Below, in pieces: positions 10,203-19,563 of a stretch of DNA of 64,000 nt. Numbering within the stretch: the first letter of the stretch is position 1; every line of letters starts with the position of its first letter. The DNA comes from Mesorhizobium sp. YIM 152430 (GTDB lineage Bacteria; Pseudomonadota; Alphaproteobacteria; Rhizobiales; Rhizobiaceae): NCBI RefSeq assembly GCF_029210365.1, contig NZ_JARGES010000018.1, positions 124,001 through 188,000 on the forward strand. The letters are read 5' to 3'. The notes below the pieces were generated by a model. The model was not told the origin of the DNA, made no database searches, and saw only the letters and a list, made by a program, of their open reading frames with translations. A program made the translations under genes and the position numbers.

Positions 10203-11246
10203 TTGAGCGTCGCACCGGAACTGAAGCCCGGCCCCCAGGGGGCGTCGGACATGGCGCATATCGTACTCACCTTCGACAACAACGGGCTTGCCTCCGCGCT
10301 TTATGGTCAGTTCGATCAGAACCTCGCGCGCATCGAGCAGAAGCTCGGCCTCGACATCCGCTCCAAGGGCAACCAGCTCTCGATCCGCGGCGAGCCGGGC
10401 GCGGCCGAACAGGCGCGCCGCGCGCTCGACTATCTCTACGGCCTGCTCCAGAAGGGCCACGACGTCTCGCCTTCGGAAGTGGACGGCGCGATCCGCATCT
10501 CGATCGCCGCCGACGACCAGTTGACGCTGCCGACGCTGGAACGCAAGGGCAAGATGGCGGCTGCGCAGATCGCGACGCGCAAACGCACCATCTATGCCCG
10601 TTCGGTCAACCAGGACGCCTATATGCGCGCGCTGGAACGGTCCGAACTCGTCTTCGGCATCGGGCCGGCCGGCACCGGCAAGACCTATCTCGCGGTCGCC
10701 CACGCGGCGATGCTTCTGGAGCGCGGCGCTGTGGAGCGCATCATCCTGTCACGGCCGGCGGTGGAGGCGGGCGAACGCCTCGGCTTCCTGCCGGGCGACA
10801 TGAAGGAGAAGGTCGACCCCTATCTGCGCCCGCTCTACGACGCGCTCTACGACATGATGCCGGCCGACAAGGTCGAGCGCGCGATTGCCGCCGAGGTGAT
10901 CGAGATCGCGCCGCTGGCCTTCATGCGCGGCCGCACTTTGCGCAATGCCGCGATCATCCTCGACGAGGCGCAGAACACCACGCCGATGCAGATGAAGATG
11001 TTCCTGACCCGCCTCGGCGAGGGCGGGCGCATGATCGTCACCGGCGATCCGAGCCAGATCGACCTTCCGCCCAACACGAAGTCCGGGCTGGTCGAGGCGC
11101 TGCGCGTCCTGACCGACGTGCCGGGCATCGTCACTTGCCGCTTCAACGATGTCGACGTCGTGCGTCATCCGCTCGTCGCCGAGATTGTCCGCGCCTATGA
11201 CCGTGAAGGCGCGGGAATGCCGGGCCGGGGTGCGATCCAGGTCTGA
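10203..11246 (+). CDS. ybeZ: PhoH-like ATPase (YbeZ)
   Basis: 347-residue P-loop ATPase of the PhoH family, associated with YbeY and ribosome/RNA quality control. Walker A is GPAGTGKTYLA and Walker B is ILDEAQN. The first visible in-frame start with a good Shine-Dalgarno is TTG at 10203 (gaggaga six bases upstream). ATG at 10251 is the alternative and would trim 16 residues. The stop is immediately followed by the ybeY ATG with no spacer, so the two are tightly coupled. Confidence 0.92.
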   Translation: MSVAPELKPGPQGASDMAHIVLTFDNNGLASALYGQFDQNLARIEQKLGLDIRSKGNQLSIRGEPGAAEQARRALDYLYGLLQKGHDVSPSEVDGAIRISIAADDQLTLPTLERKGKMAAAQIATRKRTIYARSVNQDAYMRALERSELVFGIGPAGTGKTYLAVAHAAMLLERGAVERIILSRPAVEAGERLGFLPGDMKEKVDPYLRPLYDALYDMMPADKVERAIAAEVIEIAPLAFMRGRTLRNAAIILDEAQNTTPMQMKMFLTRLGEGGRMIVTGDPSQIDLPPNTKSGLVEALRVLTDVPGIVTCRFNDVDVVRHPLVAEIVRAYDREGAGMPGRGAIQV

Positions 11247-11717
11247 ATGGCGATCGAGATCGACATTGCGCGAGAGGCCGGCGATTGGCCGGCCGAAGAG
11301 GAACTGCGCGGCCATGCCGGGATGGCGACCGGCGCGGTCTTAGCCGAACTGGCGATCACCGATCCCGCCTCGGAGCTAAGTCTTCTTTTCACCGACGATG
11401 CATCGATACGCACACTCAATCGCGACTGGCGCGGCAAGGACAAGGCGACGAACGTCCTGTCCTTTCCGGCATTCGAGGTCGTTCCGGGCGACCCGTTGCC
11501 GCCGATGCTCGGAGACATTATTCTGGCCTTCGAGACGGTTTCGGCCGAAGCGGCACTGGAAGCAAAGCCCTTCGCGCACCATCTGACCCATCTGATCGTC
11601 CACGGACTGCTTCATCTTCTGGGCTACGACCACGAAAATGACGCAGAAGCGGACGAGATGGAGGGGCTGGAACGCAAGGTGCTCGCGCGTCTTGCCATTC
11701 CCGATCCGTATGTCTAA
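11247..11717 (+). CDS. ybeY: Endoribonuclease YbeY (16S rRNA maturation)
   Basis: 156-residue single-strand RNase for 16S rRNA 3'-end maturation and ribosome quality control. The zinc-binding signature is complete: [11 protein letters not shown] (HxxxHxxxxxH form). The start abuts the preceding stop with zero gap, and the CBS-domain protein follows 29 bases later. Order ybeZ-ybeY-ybeX-lnt is the same as in Enterobacteria, supporting a conserved operon. Confidence 0.96.
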   Translation: MAIEIDIAREAGDWPAEEELRGHAGMATGAVLAELAITDPASELSLLFTDDASIRTLNRDWRGKDKATNVLSFPAFEVVPGDPLPPMLGDIILAFETVSAEAALEAKPFAHHLTHLIVHGLLHLLGYDHENDAEADEMEGLERKVLARLAIPDPYV

Positions 11718-11746
11718 CTGGTAGGGCCAACGCGGCCTTAGGGACA

Positions 11747-12796
11747 ATGAACGAACAAACGCAGATTGACGCTTCGCCCGAACGGGCAGAAGCGGGCGGC
11801 TCCGACGAAGGTTCGGACGCCCAAAGTAGGACCGCTGGCACGGCCGGCAAGTCCACCACCTTCCTCCACAGGCTCTCGGGGCTCTTCCGGCCCAGGAACG
11901 GCTCGTCGATGCGCGAGGACCTGGCCGATGCGCTGGACGAGCATTCCCTGGATTCGGCCGGCTTCTCGCCGGGCGAGCGGGCGATGCTCAAGAACATTCT
12001 GCGGCTGCGCGAGTTGAAGGTCGAGGACGTCATGATCCCGCGCGCCGACATTCAGAGCGTAGAGATCACGATGACGCTGGGCGACCTGATGGTGACCTTC
12101 GAGCGGCTCGGCCATTCGCGGATGCCCGTCTATGGCGAGACGCTGGACGATCCGCGCGGCATGATCCACATCCGCGACGTCATCGCGCACATCACCCGCA
12201 CGGCGGGGCAAAAGCGGACGCGCGCGACGAAGAAGCCGCTCGATGCGGCGACGCTGGACCTGTCGAATGTCGACCTGGGCAAGAGCATCGGCGAGTTGAG
12301 TCTCGTTCGAAAGCTGCTCTTCGTTCCCCCCTCGATGCTCGCCTCGGACCTGATGGCGCGAATGCAGGCCGAACGGCTGCAAATGGCGCTTGTCATCGAC
12401 GAATATGGCGGCACCGACGGCCTCGTCTCGCTCGAGGACATCGTCGAGATGGTGGTCGGCGACATCGAGGACGAACATGACGACGACGAGGCGATGATAA
12501 CCCAGACGGGCGAAGGCGTCTTCATCGTCGATGCCAAGGCCGAGATAGACGACGTCGCCGAAAAGATCGGCGGCGCGTTCTCGGCCGGCGAGCACGGGGA
12601 GTATGTCGACACGATCGGCGGCATGATCTTCAACGCGCTCGGCCGCGTGCCGGCCCGCGGCGAGGTGGTCCAGGCCATTCCCGGTTTCGAGTTCCATGTG
12701 CTCGACGCCGATCCGCGCCGGGTGAAGCGCGTGCGCATCGTCCAGAGCCGGGTCACGGATCGTCGCCGTCGCCAGGCGCGGCAGGTGGCGAACTGA
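11747..12796 (+). CDS. corC: CBS-domain CorC/HlyC-type protein (YbeX)
   Basis: 349 residues. An acidic, low-complexity N terminus of about 70 residues precedes a paired CBS domain (VEDVMIPRADIQSVE ... YGGTDGLVSLEDIVE) and a C-terminal CorC_HlyC transporter-associated domain. There is no N-terminal DUF21 membrane part, so this is the soluble YbeX/CorC type rather than a full hemolysin-III-like transporter. The role is uncertain; family members are linked to magnesium/cobalt efflux and to ribosome metabolism. Placement between ybeY and lnt supports the YbeX assignment. Confidence 0.9.
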   Translation: MNEQTQIDASPERAEAGGSDEGSDAQSRTAGTAGKSTTFLHRLSGLFRPRNGSSMREDLADALDEHSLDSAGFSPGERAMLKNILRLRELKVEDVMIPRADIQSVEITMTLGDLMVTFERLGHSRMPVYGETLDDPRGMIHIRDVIAHITRTAGQKRTRATKKPLDAATLDLSNVDLGKSIGELSLVRKLLFVPPSMLASDLMARMQAERLQMALVIDEYGGTDGLVSLEDIVEMVVGDIEDEHDDDEAMITQTGEGVFIVDAKAEIDDVAEKIGGAFSAGEHGEYVDTIGGMIFNALGRVPARGEVVQAIPGFEFHVLDADPRRVKRVRIVQSRVTDRRRRQARQVAN

Positions 12797-12867
12797 TCGT
12801 CCGTTTGGAAAGCCTCCGCGGCTTTGCTAAAGAGATGCGGGGTCTGATTCTGGCAGCGGACGGGTGA

Positions 12868-14460
12868 ATGGAACGCCTTGCGGGCAAGATAATTCTCCTG
12901 TCGGGTGCCGGCAGGGCGTTGGCCGCGATGGCTGCCGGTGCGATAGCCAGTCTGTCCCAGGCGCCTTTCGATTTTCCGCTCGCCGCCTTCGTCGCCTTTC
13001 CCCTCCTCGTCTGGCTGCTTGACGGCGCGGTCGCCGCGCCCGAACGCCGCGGTTTGCGCCGCCTCGTGCCGGCTTTTCTGGTCGGCTGGATGTTCGGCTT
13101 CGGATATTTCCTTGCCGGACTCTGGTGGACGGGAAACGCGCTTCTGGTCGAGGCCGACCTGTTTGCATGGGCGCTGCCATTGGCGATCATCGGCCTGCCG
13201 GCAGTGCTGGCGTTCTTCTATGCCATTGCGGCGGCGCTGGCGAAAATCGCCTGGAGCGACGATATCGGCCGCATCGCAGCGCTTGCCGTCGCCTTCGCGC
13301 TTGCCGAATGGCTGCGCTCCATTCTCTTTTCAGGCTTTCCATGGAATGCCATCGGCTATGCTGCGATGCCGGTGCCGCTTGCCATGCAGTCGATTGCCGT
13401 TGCCGGCGCGACCGGCATCAATGTCCTTGCCGTCTTCGTCTTTTCATTGCCGGCTTTGCTGGCGGGCCGGGAGCATCTGAAACTCGGCGCGGCACTTGGC
13501 ATCGGGCTGGTCGCGCTGCATCTGGGCTACGGCGCGCTGCGACTGTCGCAGGCGGGTTTGACGGATGGCGCCCAAAACATCGCGGTCCGCGTCATCCAGC
13601 CGTCGATCTTGCAAAGCCAGAAATGGGACATGGCCGAGCGCGACCGGATATTCCAGGCGCATCTCGACCTGACGACACGCCCCGCCGAGCAAGATGCGGC
13701 GGCGCCGGATGTGATCATCTGGCCGGAAACGTCCGTTCCGTTTCTCTTCGGTGACAGACCGGATGCGCTGGCCGCGCTCGGTGCGGCGGTCGGCGACGAC
13801 CAGCGTCTTCTTGCGGGCATCGTTCGCGCGCAGGCTGCCGCCGACGGCGGCACGGATTACTACAATTCGATTGTCGTCATCGACGGAACGGGGGAGATCG
13901 TCGACGCCTTTGACAAGGTGCGGCTGGTGCCGTTCGGTGAATATCTTCCCTTCCAGGAGTTCCTGTCGCGTTTCGGCCTGCGGCAACTGGCGCAGAACAT
14001 CGGTGGTTTTTCCGCCGGCACGACGCGTCGGCCGCTCGATCTCGGCGGCGGCATGACCGGTTTGCCGTTCATCTGCTACGAGGTGATTTTTCCCGGCATC
14101 GCACCGCGCGGCGGCACGGACGCCCGGCTGCTGATCAACGTCACCAACGACGCCTGGTTCGGCGACACGCCCGGACCCCATCAGCATTTCCGGCAGGCCC
14201 AGCTTCGCGCGGTCGAATCGGGACTGCCGCTCGCTCGCGCCGCCAATAACGGCATCTCTGCTGCGGTCGATGGCTATGGCCGCGTCATCGACGGGCTGGC
14301 GCTTGACGCTGTCGGCGTGCTCGACGTCGCGATTCCGTTGGCCGAAGCCGATACGCTCCTGCCGCCCCTGCGCCCCGGACTCATCGGGTGGGGGCTGCTG
14401 CTCGCACTTGGCATCGCTGCCATAGCGAACAACCTGAGGTCGCGCGATCGTGTCAATTGA
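12868..14460 (+). CDS. lnt: Apolipoprotein N-acyltransferase
   Basis: 530-residue inner-membrane enzyme adding the third acyl chain to lipoproteins. Five to six hydrophobic segments occupy roughly residues 10-210. A nitrilase-fold catalytic domain follows, carrying the Glu-Lys-Cys triad in WPETSVPF, FDKVRLVPFGEYLP and FICYEVIFPG. A final helix is near residue 505. In Sinorhizobium the orthologue was named actA for acid tolerance, and a PhrR-type regulator follows it, as here. The last codons overlap a perfect 14-bp palindrome. Confidence 0.95.
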   Translation: MERLAGKIILLSGAGRALAAMAAGAIASLSQAPFDFPLAAFVAFPLLVWLLDGAVAAPERRGLRRLVPAFLVGWMFGFGYFLAGLWWTGNALLVEADLFAWALPLAIIGLPAVLAFFYAIAAALAKIAWSDDIGRIAALAVAFALAEWLRSILFSGFPWNAIGYAAMPVPLAMQSIAVAGATGINVLAVFVFSLPALLAGREHLKLGAALGIGLVALHLGYGALRLSQAGLTDGAQNIAVRVIQPSILQSQKWDMAERDRIFQAHLDLTTRPAEQDAAAPDVIIWPETSVPFLFGDRPDALAALGAAVGDDQRLLAGIVRAQAAADGGTDYYNSIVVIDGTGEIVDAFDKVRLVPFGEYLPFQEFLSRFGLRQLAQNIGGFSAGTTRRPLDLGGGMTGLPFICYEVIFPGIAPRGGTDARLLINVTNDAWFGDTPGPHQHFRQAQLRAVESGLPLARAANNGISAAVDGYGRVIDGLALDAVGVLDVAIPLAEADTLLPPLRPGLIGWGLLLALGIAAIANNLRSRDRVN

Positions 14461-14463
14461 CAC
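14450..14463. promoter_or_regulatory. Perfect 14-bp palindrome at the lnt stop, candidate operator
   Basis: GTGTCAATTGACAC reads identically on both strands. It spans the last codons and stop of lnt, and lies 127 bases before the XRE-type regulator, in an AT-rich patch (cacacatatatt follows). The size and symmetry fit a dimeric HTH binding site, possibly autoregulatory. No experimental data are implied. Confidence 0.45.
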
Positions 14464-14590
14464 ACATATATTAGCGAAACATAGTCAGCGAACCGCGATC
14501 TAGAGTCGGGCGGGCCTTGGGGCGCTCGCACGACACGCGGCCAGAAGCGCAAAGCTCAACGACAATGGCCTGCTCCAATGGGCTGACAAC

Positions 14591-15010
14591 ATGATAACCA
14601 ACAAGAAGAAGCCGAATCCGATCGACATCCATGTCGGGAGTCGGGTGCGGCTGCGTCGCAACATGCTCGGCATGAGCCAGGAAAAGCTCGGTGAAATGCT
14701 GGGAATCACGTTCCAGCAGATCCAGAAGTATGAAAAGGGCACGAACCGCGTCGGTGCAAGCCGCCTTCAGGCGATTTCAACCGTCATGAATGTTCCGGTT
14801 TCCTACTTCTTCGAGGATGCGCCGGGACAGGATGACGACCGAAGCGGGTTTGCCGAGGACGATGGGTCGGCCTATGTGGTCGATTTCCTCAACAGTTCCG
14901 AAGGTCTTCAATTGGCCCGCGCCTTCATCAAGATTTCCGATCCGAAGGTTCGGCGCCGCATCATCGATCTGGTCAAGTCGCTCGCATCCGCGGACGACGA
15001 AACGTCGTAG
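14591..15010 (+). CDS. XRE-family transcriptional regulator (PhrR/PraR-like)
   Basis: 139 residues. The helix-turn-helix spans about residues 14-68 (GMSQEKLGEMLGITFQQIQK then YEKGTNRVGASRL). A C-terminal region ends DPKVRRRIIDLVKSLAS. This architecture and the position between lnt and metK match the rhizobial PhrR/PraR family, linked to acid stress and to quorum-sensing or biofilm control. The exact orthologue name cannot be fixed from sequence alone. The 130-base upstream gap is the longest in the preceding run and is likely its own promoter, next to the palindrome at 14450-14463. Confidence 0.85.
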   Translation: MITNKKKPNPIDIHVGSRVRLRRNMLGMSQEKLGEMLGITFQQIQKYEKGTNRVGASRLQAISTVMNVPVSYFFEDAPGQDDDRSGFAEDDGSAYVVDFLNSSEGLQLARAFIKISDPKVRRRIIDLVKSLASADDETS

Positions 15011-15036
15011 ACGGAAGAGCCCGACGGAATTGAGAA

Positions 15037-15061
15037 CTCGGTCGAGCATGGCTTGACCGAG
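15037..15061 (+). promoter_or_regulatory. Strong hairpin between the regulator gene and metK
   Basis: An 11-bp stem, CTCGGTCGAGC with GCTTGACCGAG (one G-T wobble), closes a 3-base loop. It begins 27 bases after the regulator stop and ends 73 bases before the metK start. No T run follows, so it is either a factor-dependent terminator stem, an RNA stability element or a DNA operator. A second small stem (ctgccg/cggcag, about 15093-15107) lies between it and metK. It does not match the SAM-II riboswitch consensus I know. Confidence 0.5.
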
Positions 15062-15134
15062 CGTTCCGCGCTTGGCTACACGTCTTTCCCGCCTGCCGCT
15101 TCGGCAGCGCGCTTTCCAGAGGGGACACCCGATC

Positions 15135-16421
15135 TTGCGCCAGAACTACATCTTCACCTCCGAATCCGTTTCCGAAGGCCATCCCGACAAGGTGTGCGAC
15201 CGCATATCCGACGAGATCGTGGACCTCGTCTATCGCGAGGCCGCGAAGAAGAACGGAAACGGCAAGCCGCAGATGGATGCTTGGAAGGTCCGCGTCGCCT
15301 GCGAAACGCTGGCCACCACCAACCGCGTGATCATCGCCGGCGAGGTCCGGGTGCCCGACACGCTGTTGAAGAAGTCGAAGGACGGTGAATTCGTCAAGGA
15401 TGCCGCCGGCAATCCGATGGTCAATCCGACGAAGTTCAAGTCGGTGGCGCGCAAGGCGATCCGCGCAATCGGCTACGAGCAGGATGGATTTCACTGGAAG
15501 ACGGCCAAGATCGACGTCCTCCTGCACGGCCAGTCCGCCCATATCGCGCAGGGCGTCGACAACGCGGCGGACAAGCAGGGCGAGGAAGGCGCGGGCGATC
15601 AGGGCATCATGTTCGGCTATGCCTGCCGCGAGACACCCGACCTGATGCCCGCGCCGATCTATTACAGCCACAAGATTCTCGAACTGCTGGCCGATGCCCG
15701 CAAGAATGGCGACGGCGACGTGGTCAAACTTGGCCCCGACGCCAAGAGCCAGGTCACGGTCCGCTATGTCGACGGCCAGCCGAAGGAAGCGACGCAGATC
15801 GTCCTGTCCACGCAGCACATCGATCCCGACTGGGACAACAAGAAGGTGCGTAAGGTCGTCGAGCCCTATATACGCGAGGCGCTGTCCTCGGGCGGGCTTT
15901 CGATCGCCGACGACTGCAACTGGTACATCAATCCGACCGGCAAGTTCGTGATCGGCGGCCCGGATGGCGATGCGGGCCTGACGGGCCGCAAGATCATCGT
16001 CGACACCTATGGCGGCGCCGCGCCGCATGGCGGCGGCGCGTTCTCGGGCAAGGACACGACCAAGGTCGACCGCTCGGCCGCATATGCCGCCCGCTATCTC
16101 GCCAAGAACGTCGTCGCGGCAAAGCTTGCCGACCGCTGCACGATCCAGCTTTCCTACGCCATCGGCGTCGCGCAGCCGCTGTCGGTCTATGTCGACCTGC
16201 ACGGCACCGGCAAGGTGACAGAGGAGGCGGTCGAAAATGCACTGCGCGAGGTGATGGACCTGTCGCCTTCCGGCATCCGCCGCCATCTCGATCTGAACAA
16301 GCCGATCTATGCGCGCACGGCCGCCTATGGCCATTTCGGACGCAAGGCCGGTCGCGACGGCTCGTTCTCCTGGGAAAAGACGGACCTCGTGAAAGCCCTC
16401 AGGCAAGCGGTCGCCGCCTGA
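15135..16421 (+). CDS. metK: S-adenosylmethionine synthase
   Basis: 428 residues, making SAM from methionine and ATP. The TTG at 15135 is chosen because agagggga lies 9 bases upstream and the protein then begins [19 protein letters not shown], as in rhizobial orthologues. Longer in-frame starts would add unrelated residues. Signatures are GHPDK (ATP/methionine site), [10 protein letters not shown] and the P-loop-like GGGAFSGKD followed by [11 protein letters not shown]. An insertion around residues 35-45 ([13 protein letters not shown]) is typical of the alphaproteobacterial form. trmB starts two bases after the stop. Confidence 0.96.
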   Translation: MRQNYIFTSESVSEGHPDKVCDRISDEIVDLVYREAAKKNGNGKPQMDAWKVRVACETLATTNRVIIAGEVRVPDTLLKKSKDGEFVKDAAGNPMVNPTKFKSVARKAIRAIGYEQDGFHWKTAKIDVLLHGQSAHIAQGVDNAADKQGEEGAGDQGIMFGYACRETPDLMPAPIYYSHKILELLADARKNGDGDVVKLGPDAKSQVTVRYVDGQPKEATQIVLSTQHIDPDWDNKKVRKVVEPYIREALSSGGLSIADDCNWYINPTGKFVIGGPDGDAGLTGRKIIVDTYGGAAPHGGGAFSGKDTTKVDRSAAYAARYLAKNVVAAKLADRCTIQLSYAIGVAQPLSVYVDLHGTGKVTEEAVENALREVMDLSPSGIRRHLDLNKPIYARTAAYGHFGRKAGRDGSFSWEKTDLVKALRQAVAA

Positions 16422-16423
16422 AA

Positions 16424-17125
16424 ATGTCCAGGCACGTTTGGGGAGAGCGGGCGACCGAAGCCTTTTTCGGCCGCCGCCACGGGAAGACGATGAGTCCGAA
16501 GCAGGTGGCGCAGATGGCGACCCATCTGCCGCGCCTGAAGCTCGACCTCGAATCCCCTGCGCCGGGTGATCTGCGCACGCTGTTTTCGGTGCCGATTGAG
16601 GACGTGAGGCTGGAGATCGGCTTCGGCGGCGGCGAGCATTTCCATCACGAAGCCGCGCGATTTCCTGAAGTCGGCTTCATCGGCGTCGAGCCCTTCGTCA
16701 ACGGCATGGCGAAGTTCGTGTCGCGGTTCGACGCCGCGCCGCTCGCCAATGTCCGGGTCCATGACGATGACGCCACCGAACTTCTCGACTGGCTGCCTGC
16801 GGCGTCTCTTGCAGGGATCGACCTGCTCTATCCCGATCCGTGGACGAAAAGACGGCATTGGAAGCGGCGTTTCGTCAGCCCGGTCAATCTCGACCGGTTC
16901 GCGCGCGTGCTGAAGCCGGGCGGACGGTTCCGCTTTGCCTCCGACATCCCGCATTACATCAATTGGACGCTCGCGCATTGCCGCGCGCACGACGATTTCG
17001 AGTGGCAGGCAAGGGGACCGGACGACTGGCGACGGCCCTATGAGGGCTGGCCGGGAACGCGCTATGAGGCGAAGGCGATCCGCGAGGGGCGCACGCCTTG
17101 CTACCTGACCTTCCGGCGGATCTGA
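16424..17125 (+). CDS. trmB: tRNA (guanine-N7-)-methyltransferase TrmB
   Basis: 233 residues catalysing m7G46 formation in tRNA. The SAM-binding Rossmann start is [11 protein letters not shown] and the family signature is [16 protein letters not shown]-terminal [12 protein letters not shown] is also characteristic. The ATG follows the metK stop by two bases, so SAM producer and SAM consumer are co-transcribed. A strong intrinsic terminator lies 67 bases downstream, before rimP. Confidence 0.96.
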   Translation: MSRHVWGERATEAFFGRRHGKTMSPKQVAQMATHLPRLKLDLESPAPGDLRTLFSVPIEDVRLEIGFGGGEHFHHEAARFPEVGFIGVEPFVNGMAKFVSRFDAAPLANVRVHDDDATELLDWLPAASLAGIDLLYPDPWTKRRHWKRRFVSPVNLDRFARVLKPGGRFRFASDIPHYINWTLAHCRAHDDFEWQARGPDDWRRPYEGWPGTRYEAKAIREGRTPCYLTFRRI

Positions 17126-17191
17126 CGTTCGCGCTCTTGATCAATCGGCCCTGTTGGCGTATAGGAGCGTCAAATTCTTGGTCGGTATGGC

Positions 17192-17224
17192 AAAGAGTGG
17201 GTCCACCCGGTCCCGCTCTTTTTT
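17192..17224 (+). terminator. Intrinsic terminator/attenuator ahead of rimP-nusA
   Basis: AAAGAGTGGG (17192-17201) pairs with CCCGCTCTTT (17212-17221), ten pairs including one T-G, followed by six T residues ending at 17224. It ends 29 bases before the rimP GTG. It may end the metK-trmB transcript, but it lies inside the likely leader of the nusA operon. CCGGT at 17207-17211 can alternatively pair with ACCGG at 17228-17232, which would open the terminator. NusA-dependent attenuation is known in the enterobacterial rimP-nusA leader; here it is inference. Confidence 0.8.
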
Positions 17225-17253
17225 GTTACCGGCCGTTCGATCAGGGTTGCTAC

Positions 17254-17886
17254 GTGAGCGAAACGGACATTTCCAAACCTTCTGGCGACGACCGCCTCAT
17301 CCGCGAGACGGGCATCGATGCGCGTGTCGCGCAGATCATCGAGCCCGTCATGCGCTCGATGGGCTACCAGCTCGTTCGGGTGCGCCTGTCGGGTCAGAAC
17401 GGCCTGACGTTGCAGATCATGGCCGAGCGCTTCGACGGAACGATGACGGTCGAGGATTGCGAGGAGGTCAGCCGCGCGGTTTCGCCTATTCTCGATGTCG
17501 AGGATCCGATCGAAAAAGCCTATCATCTCGAAGTGTCCTCGCCGGGCATCGACCGCCCGATGGTGCGCAAGTCCGACTTCATCCATGCCAAGGGGCACCT
17601 GGCCAAGATCGAGACCAGCCTGATGGTCGCCGGGCGCAAGCGCTTCAAGGGAAGGATCGTCGAGGCCGACGATGACGGCATCACGATCGAGAGCGACCAG
17701 TTGAGCTATGGCGAGGAGCCGGTCGCGCGCATCCCCTATGACGCGCTCGCCGATGCCAGGCTGATCCTGACCGACGATCTGATCCGCGAGACGCTGAAGC
17801 GCGACAAGGCCGCCAAGAAGGCGCGCAAGCTCGACGACGACGTGGAATTCGAAGGCAACGGACCCGACGCCGACAACGACAACTGA
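17254..17886 (+). CDS. rimP: Ribosome maturation factor RimP
   Basis: 210 residues needed for 30S maturation. The GTG at 17254 is used because upstream in-frame codons run back through the terminator. The core contains [31 protein letters not shown] and the signature [12 protein letters not shown], then a C-terminal Sm-like domain. An acidic tail ([17 protein letters not shown]) is typical of the rhizobial protein. It heads the rimP-nusA-ylxR-infB-rbfA-truB operon, whose order is near universal in Proteobacteria. Confidence 0.95.
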   Translation: MSETDISKPSGDDRLIRETGIDARVAQIIEPVMRSMGYQLVRVRLSGQNGLTLQIMAERFDGTMTVEDCEEVSRAVSPILDVEDPIEKAYHLEVSSPGIDRPMVRKSDFIHAKGHLAKIETSLMVAGRKRFKGRIVEADDDGITIESDQLSYGEEPVARIPYDALADARLILTDDLIRETLKRDKAAKKARKLDDDVEFEGNGPDADNDN

Positions 17887-17939
17887 TTTTGACGACCGCC
17901 GGCGCGGTTCGCCGGGCGGAGTGCCCAAGGAGACTTACC

Positions 17940-19553
17940 ATGGCAGTGAGTGCAAACAGGCTCGAGCTTCTACAGATCGCCGACGCCGTCGCGCGCGAGA
18001 AGTCGATCGACAAGCAGATCGTCATCGCCGCGATGGCCGACGCCATCCAGAAGGCGGCGCGCTCGCGTTACGGCCAGGAGACCAACATCCGCGCCGACAT
18101 CAACCCGACCACCGGCGAGATGAAGCTGCAACGCCTGCTCGAAGTGGTCGAGACGCCTGAAGAATACGCTCGCGAGATTTCGATTGAGGACGCGCGCCAC
18201 CGCAATCCGGACGCGCAGGTCGGTGACTTCATCGCCGAACAGCTCCCGCCGATGGATTTCGGCCGCATCGCCGCCCAGTCGGCCAAGCAGGTCATCGTCC
18301 AGAAGGTGCGGGAGGCCGAGCGCGACCGCCAGTATGACGAATACAAGGATCGCGTCGGCGAGATCGTCAACGGCTCGGTCAAGCGCGTCGAATACGGCAA
18401 TGTCATCGTTGATCTGGGTCGCGGCGAGGCGATCATCCGCCGCGACGAACTGATCCCGCGCGAGAACTACAAATATGGCGATCGTGTGCGTGCCTATGTC
18501 TATGACGTGCGGCGCGAGCAGCGCGGCCCGCAGATATTCCTGTCGCGCACCCATCCTCAGTTCATGGCGAAGCTGTTCACCATGGAAGTGCCGGAAATCT
18601 ACGACGGCATCATCGAGATCAAGTCGGTCGCCCGCGATCCGGGCTCGCGCGCCAAGATCGCCGTCATCTCGCGCGATTCGTCCATCGATCCGGTCGGCGC
18701 CTGCGTCGGTATGCGCGGCTCCCGCGTCCAGGCGGTCGTCGGCGAGCTTCAGGGTGAGAAGATCGACATCATCCCCTGGAGCCAGGATGCGGCTGCTTTC
18801 ATCGTCAATGCGTTGCAGCCGGCCGAAGTCGCCAAGGTCGTCCTCGACGAGGACGCCGAGCGCATCGAGGTCGTTGTACCCGACGATCAGTTGTCGCTGG
18901 CGATCGGCCGCCGCGGCCAGAATGTGCGCCTTGCCTCGCAACTCACCGGCTGGGACATCGACATCCTGACCGAGGAAGAAGAGTCGCAGCGCCGCCAGAA
19001 GGAGTTCGTCGAGCGTTCGAACCTGTTCATGGACGCGCTCAATGTCGACGAGATGGTCGGCCAGGTGCTGGCTTCCGAGGGCTTTTCGAGCGTCGAGGAA
19101 GTCGCCTATGTCGACAGTGACGAGATCGCGTCGATCGACGGCTTCGACGAGGACACGGCGTCCGAGATTCAGGAGCGCGCGCGCGAGCATCTCGAACGGA
19201 TCGAGACCGAGTATGACGAGAAGCGCCGTGCGCTCGGCGTTCTCGACGAACTGCGCGAGATTCCCGGCATGACGACTGCGATGCTCGTCGCCGTCGGCGA
19301 GGATGACGTCAGGTCGATCGAGGATTTCGCCGGCTACGCGGTCGACGATCTCGTCGGCTGGAAGGAACGCAAGGACGGAGAGACCAAGATGTTCGAGGGC
19401 GTCTTGTCGCCCTTCGGCGTCACCCGCGCCGATGCCGAACAGATGGTCGTCGCCGCACGCCTGAAGGCCGGCTGGATCACCGAGGACGATCTGGCTTCCG
19501 AAGAGGAGGCTGACGTCGAGGATCAGGTCCAGGACGAAGCCCTGGGCGCCTGA
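17940..19553 (+). CDS. nusA: Transcription termination/antitermination factor NusA
   Basis: 537 residues. ATG at 17940 with aaggaga seven bases upstream. Domain order: N-terminal RNA-polymerase-binding domain (1-130), S1 (about 133-200, [20 protein letters not shown]), two KH domains (about 200-345, with [19 protein letters not shown] and [15 protein letters not shown]), then two acidic C-terminal helix-hairpin-helix repeats (about 360-525). The duplicated C-terminal repeats place it with the proteobacterial long NusA. It is separated from rimP by 53 bases and may be limited by the leader terminator in an autoregulatory loop. Confidence 0.97.
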   Translation: MAVSANRLELLQIADAVAREKSIDKQIVIAAMADAIQKAARSRYGQETNIRADINPTTGEMKLQRLLEVVETPEEYAREISIEDARHRNPDAQVGDFIAEQLPPMDFGRIAAQSAKQVIVQKVREAERDRQYDEYKDRVGEIVNGSVKRVEYGNVIVDLGRGEAIIRRDELIPRENYKYGDRVRAYVYDVRREQRGPQIFLSRTHPQFMAKLFTMEVPEIYDGIIEIKSVARDPGSRAKIAVISRDSSIDPVGACVGMRGSRVQAVVGELQGEKIDIIPWSQDAAAFIVNALQPAEVAKVVLDEDAERIEVVVPDDQLSLAIGRRGQNVRLASQLTGWDIDILTEEEESQRRQKEFVERSNLFMDALNVDEMVGQVLASEGFSSVEEVAYVDSDEIASIDGFDEDTASEIQERAREHLERIETEYDEKRRALGVLDELREIPGMTTAMLVAVGEDDVRSIEDFAGYAVDDLVGWKERKDGETKMFEGVLSPFGVTRADAEQMVVAARLKAGWITEDDLASEEEADVEDQVQDEALGA

Positions 19554-19563
19554 TCGGGACCGG

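Noticed and set aside
12809-12825. Hairpin AAAGCC/GGCTTT before lnt
   Set aside because: Only six pairs without a T tail, inside a co-directional gene run; not distinguishable from background.
15011-15134. SAM-responsive riboswitch before metK
   Set aside because: The spacer has hairpins but nothing matching the SAM-II, SAM/SAH or SAM-I consensus as I know them; kept only as an unexplained stem.
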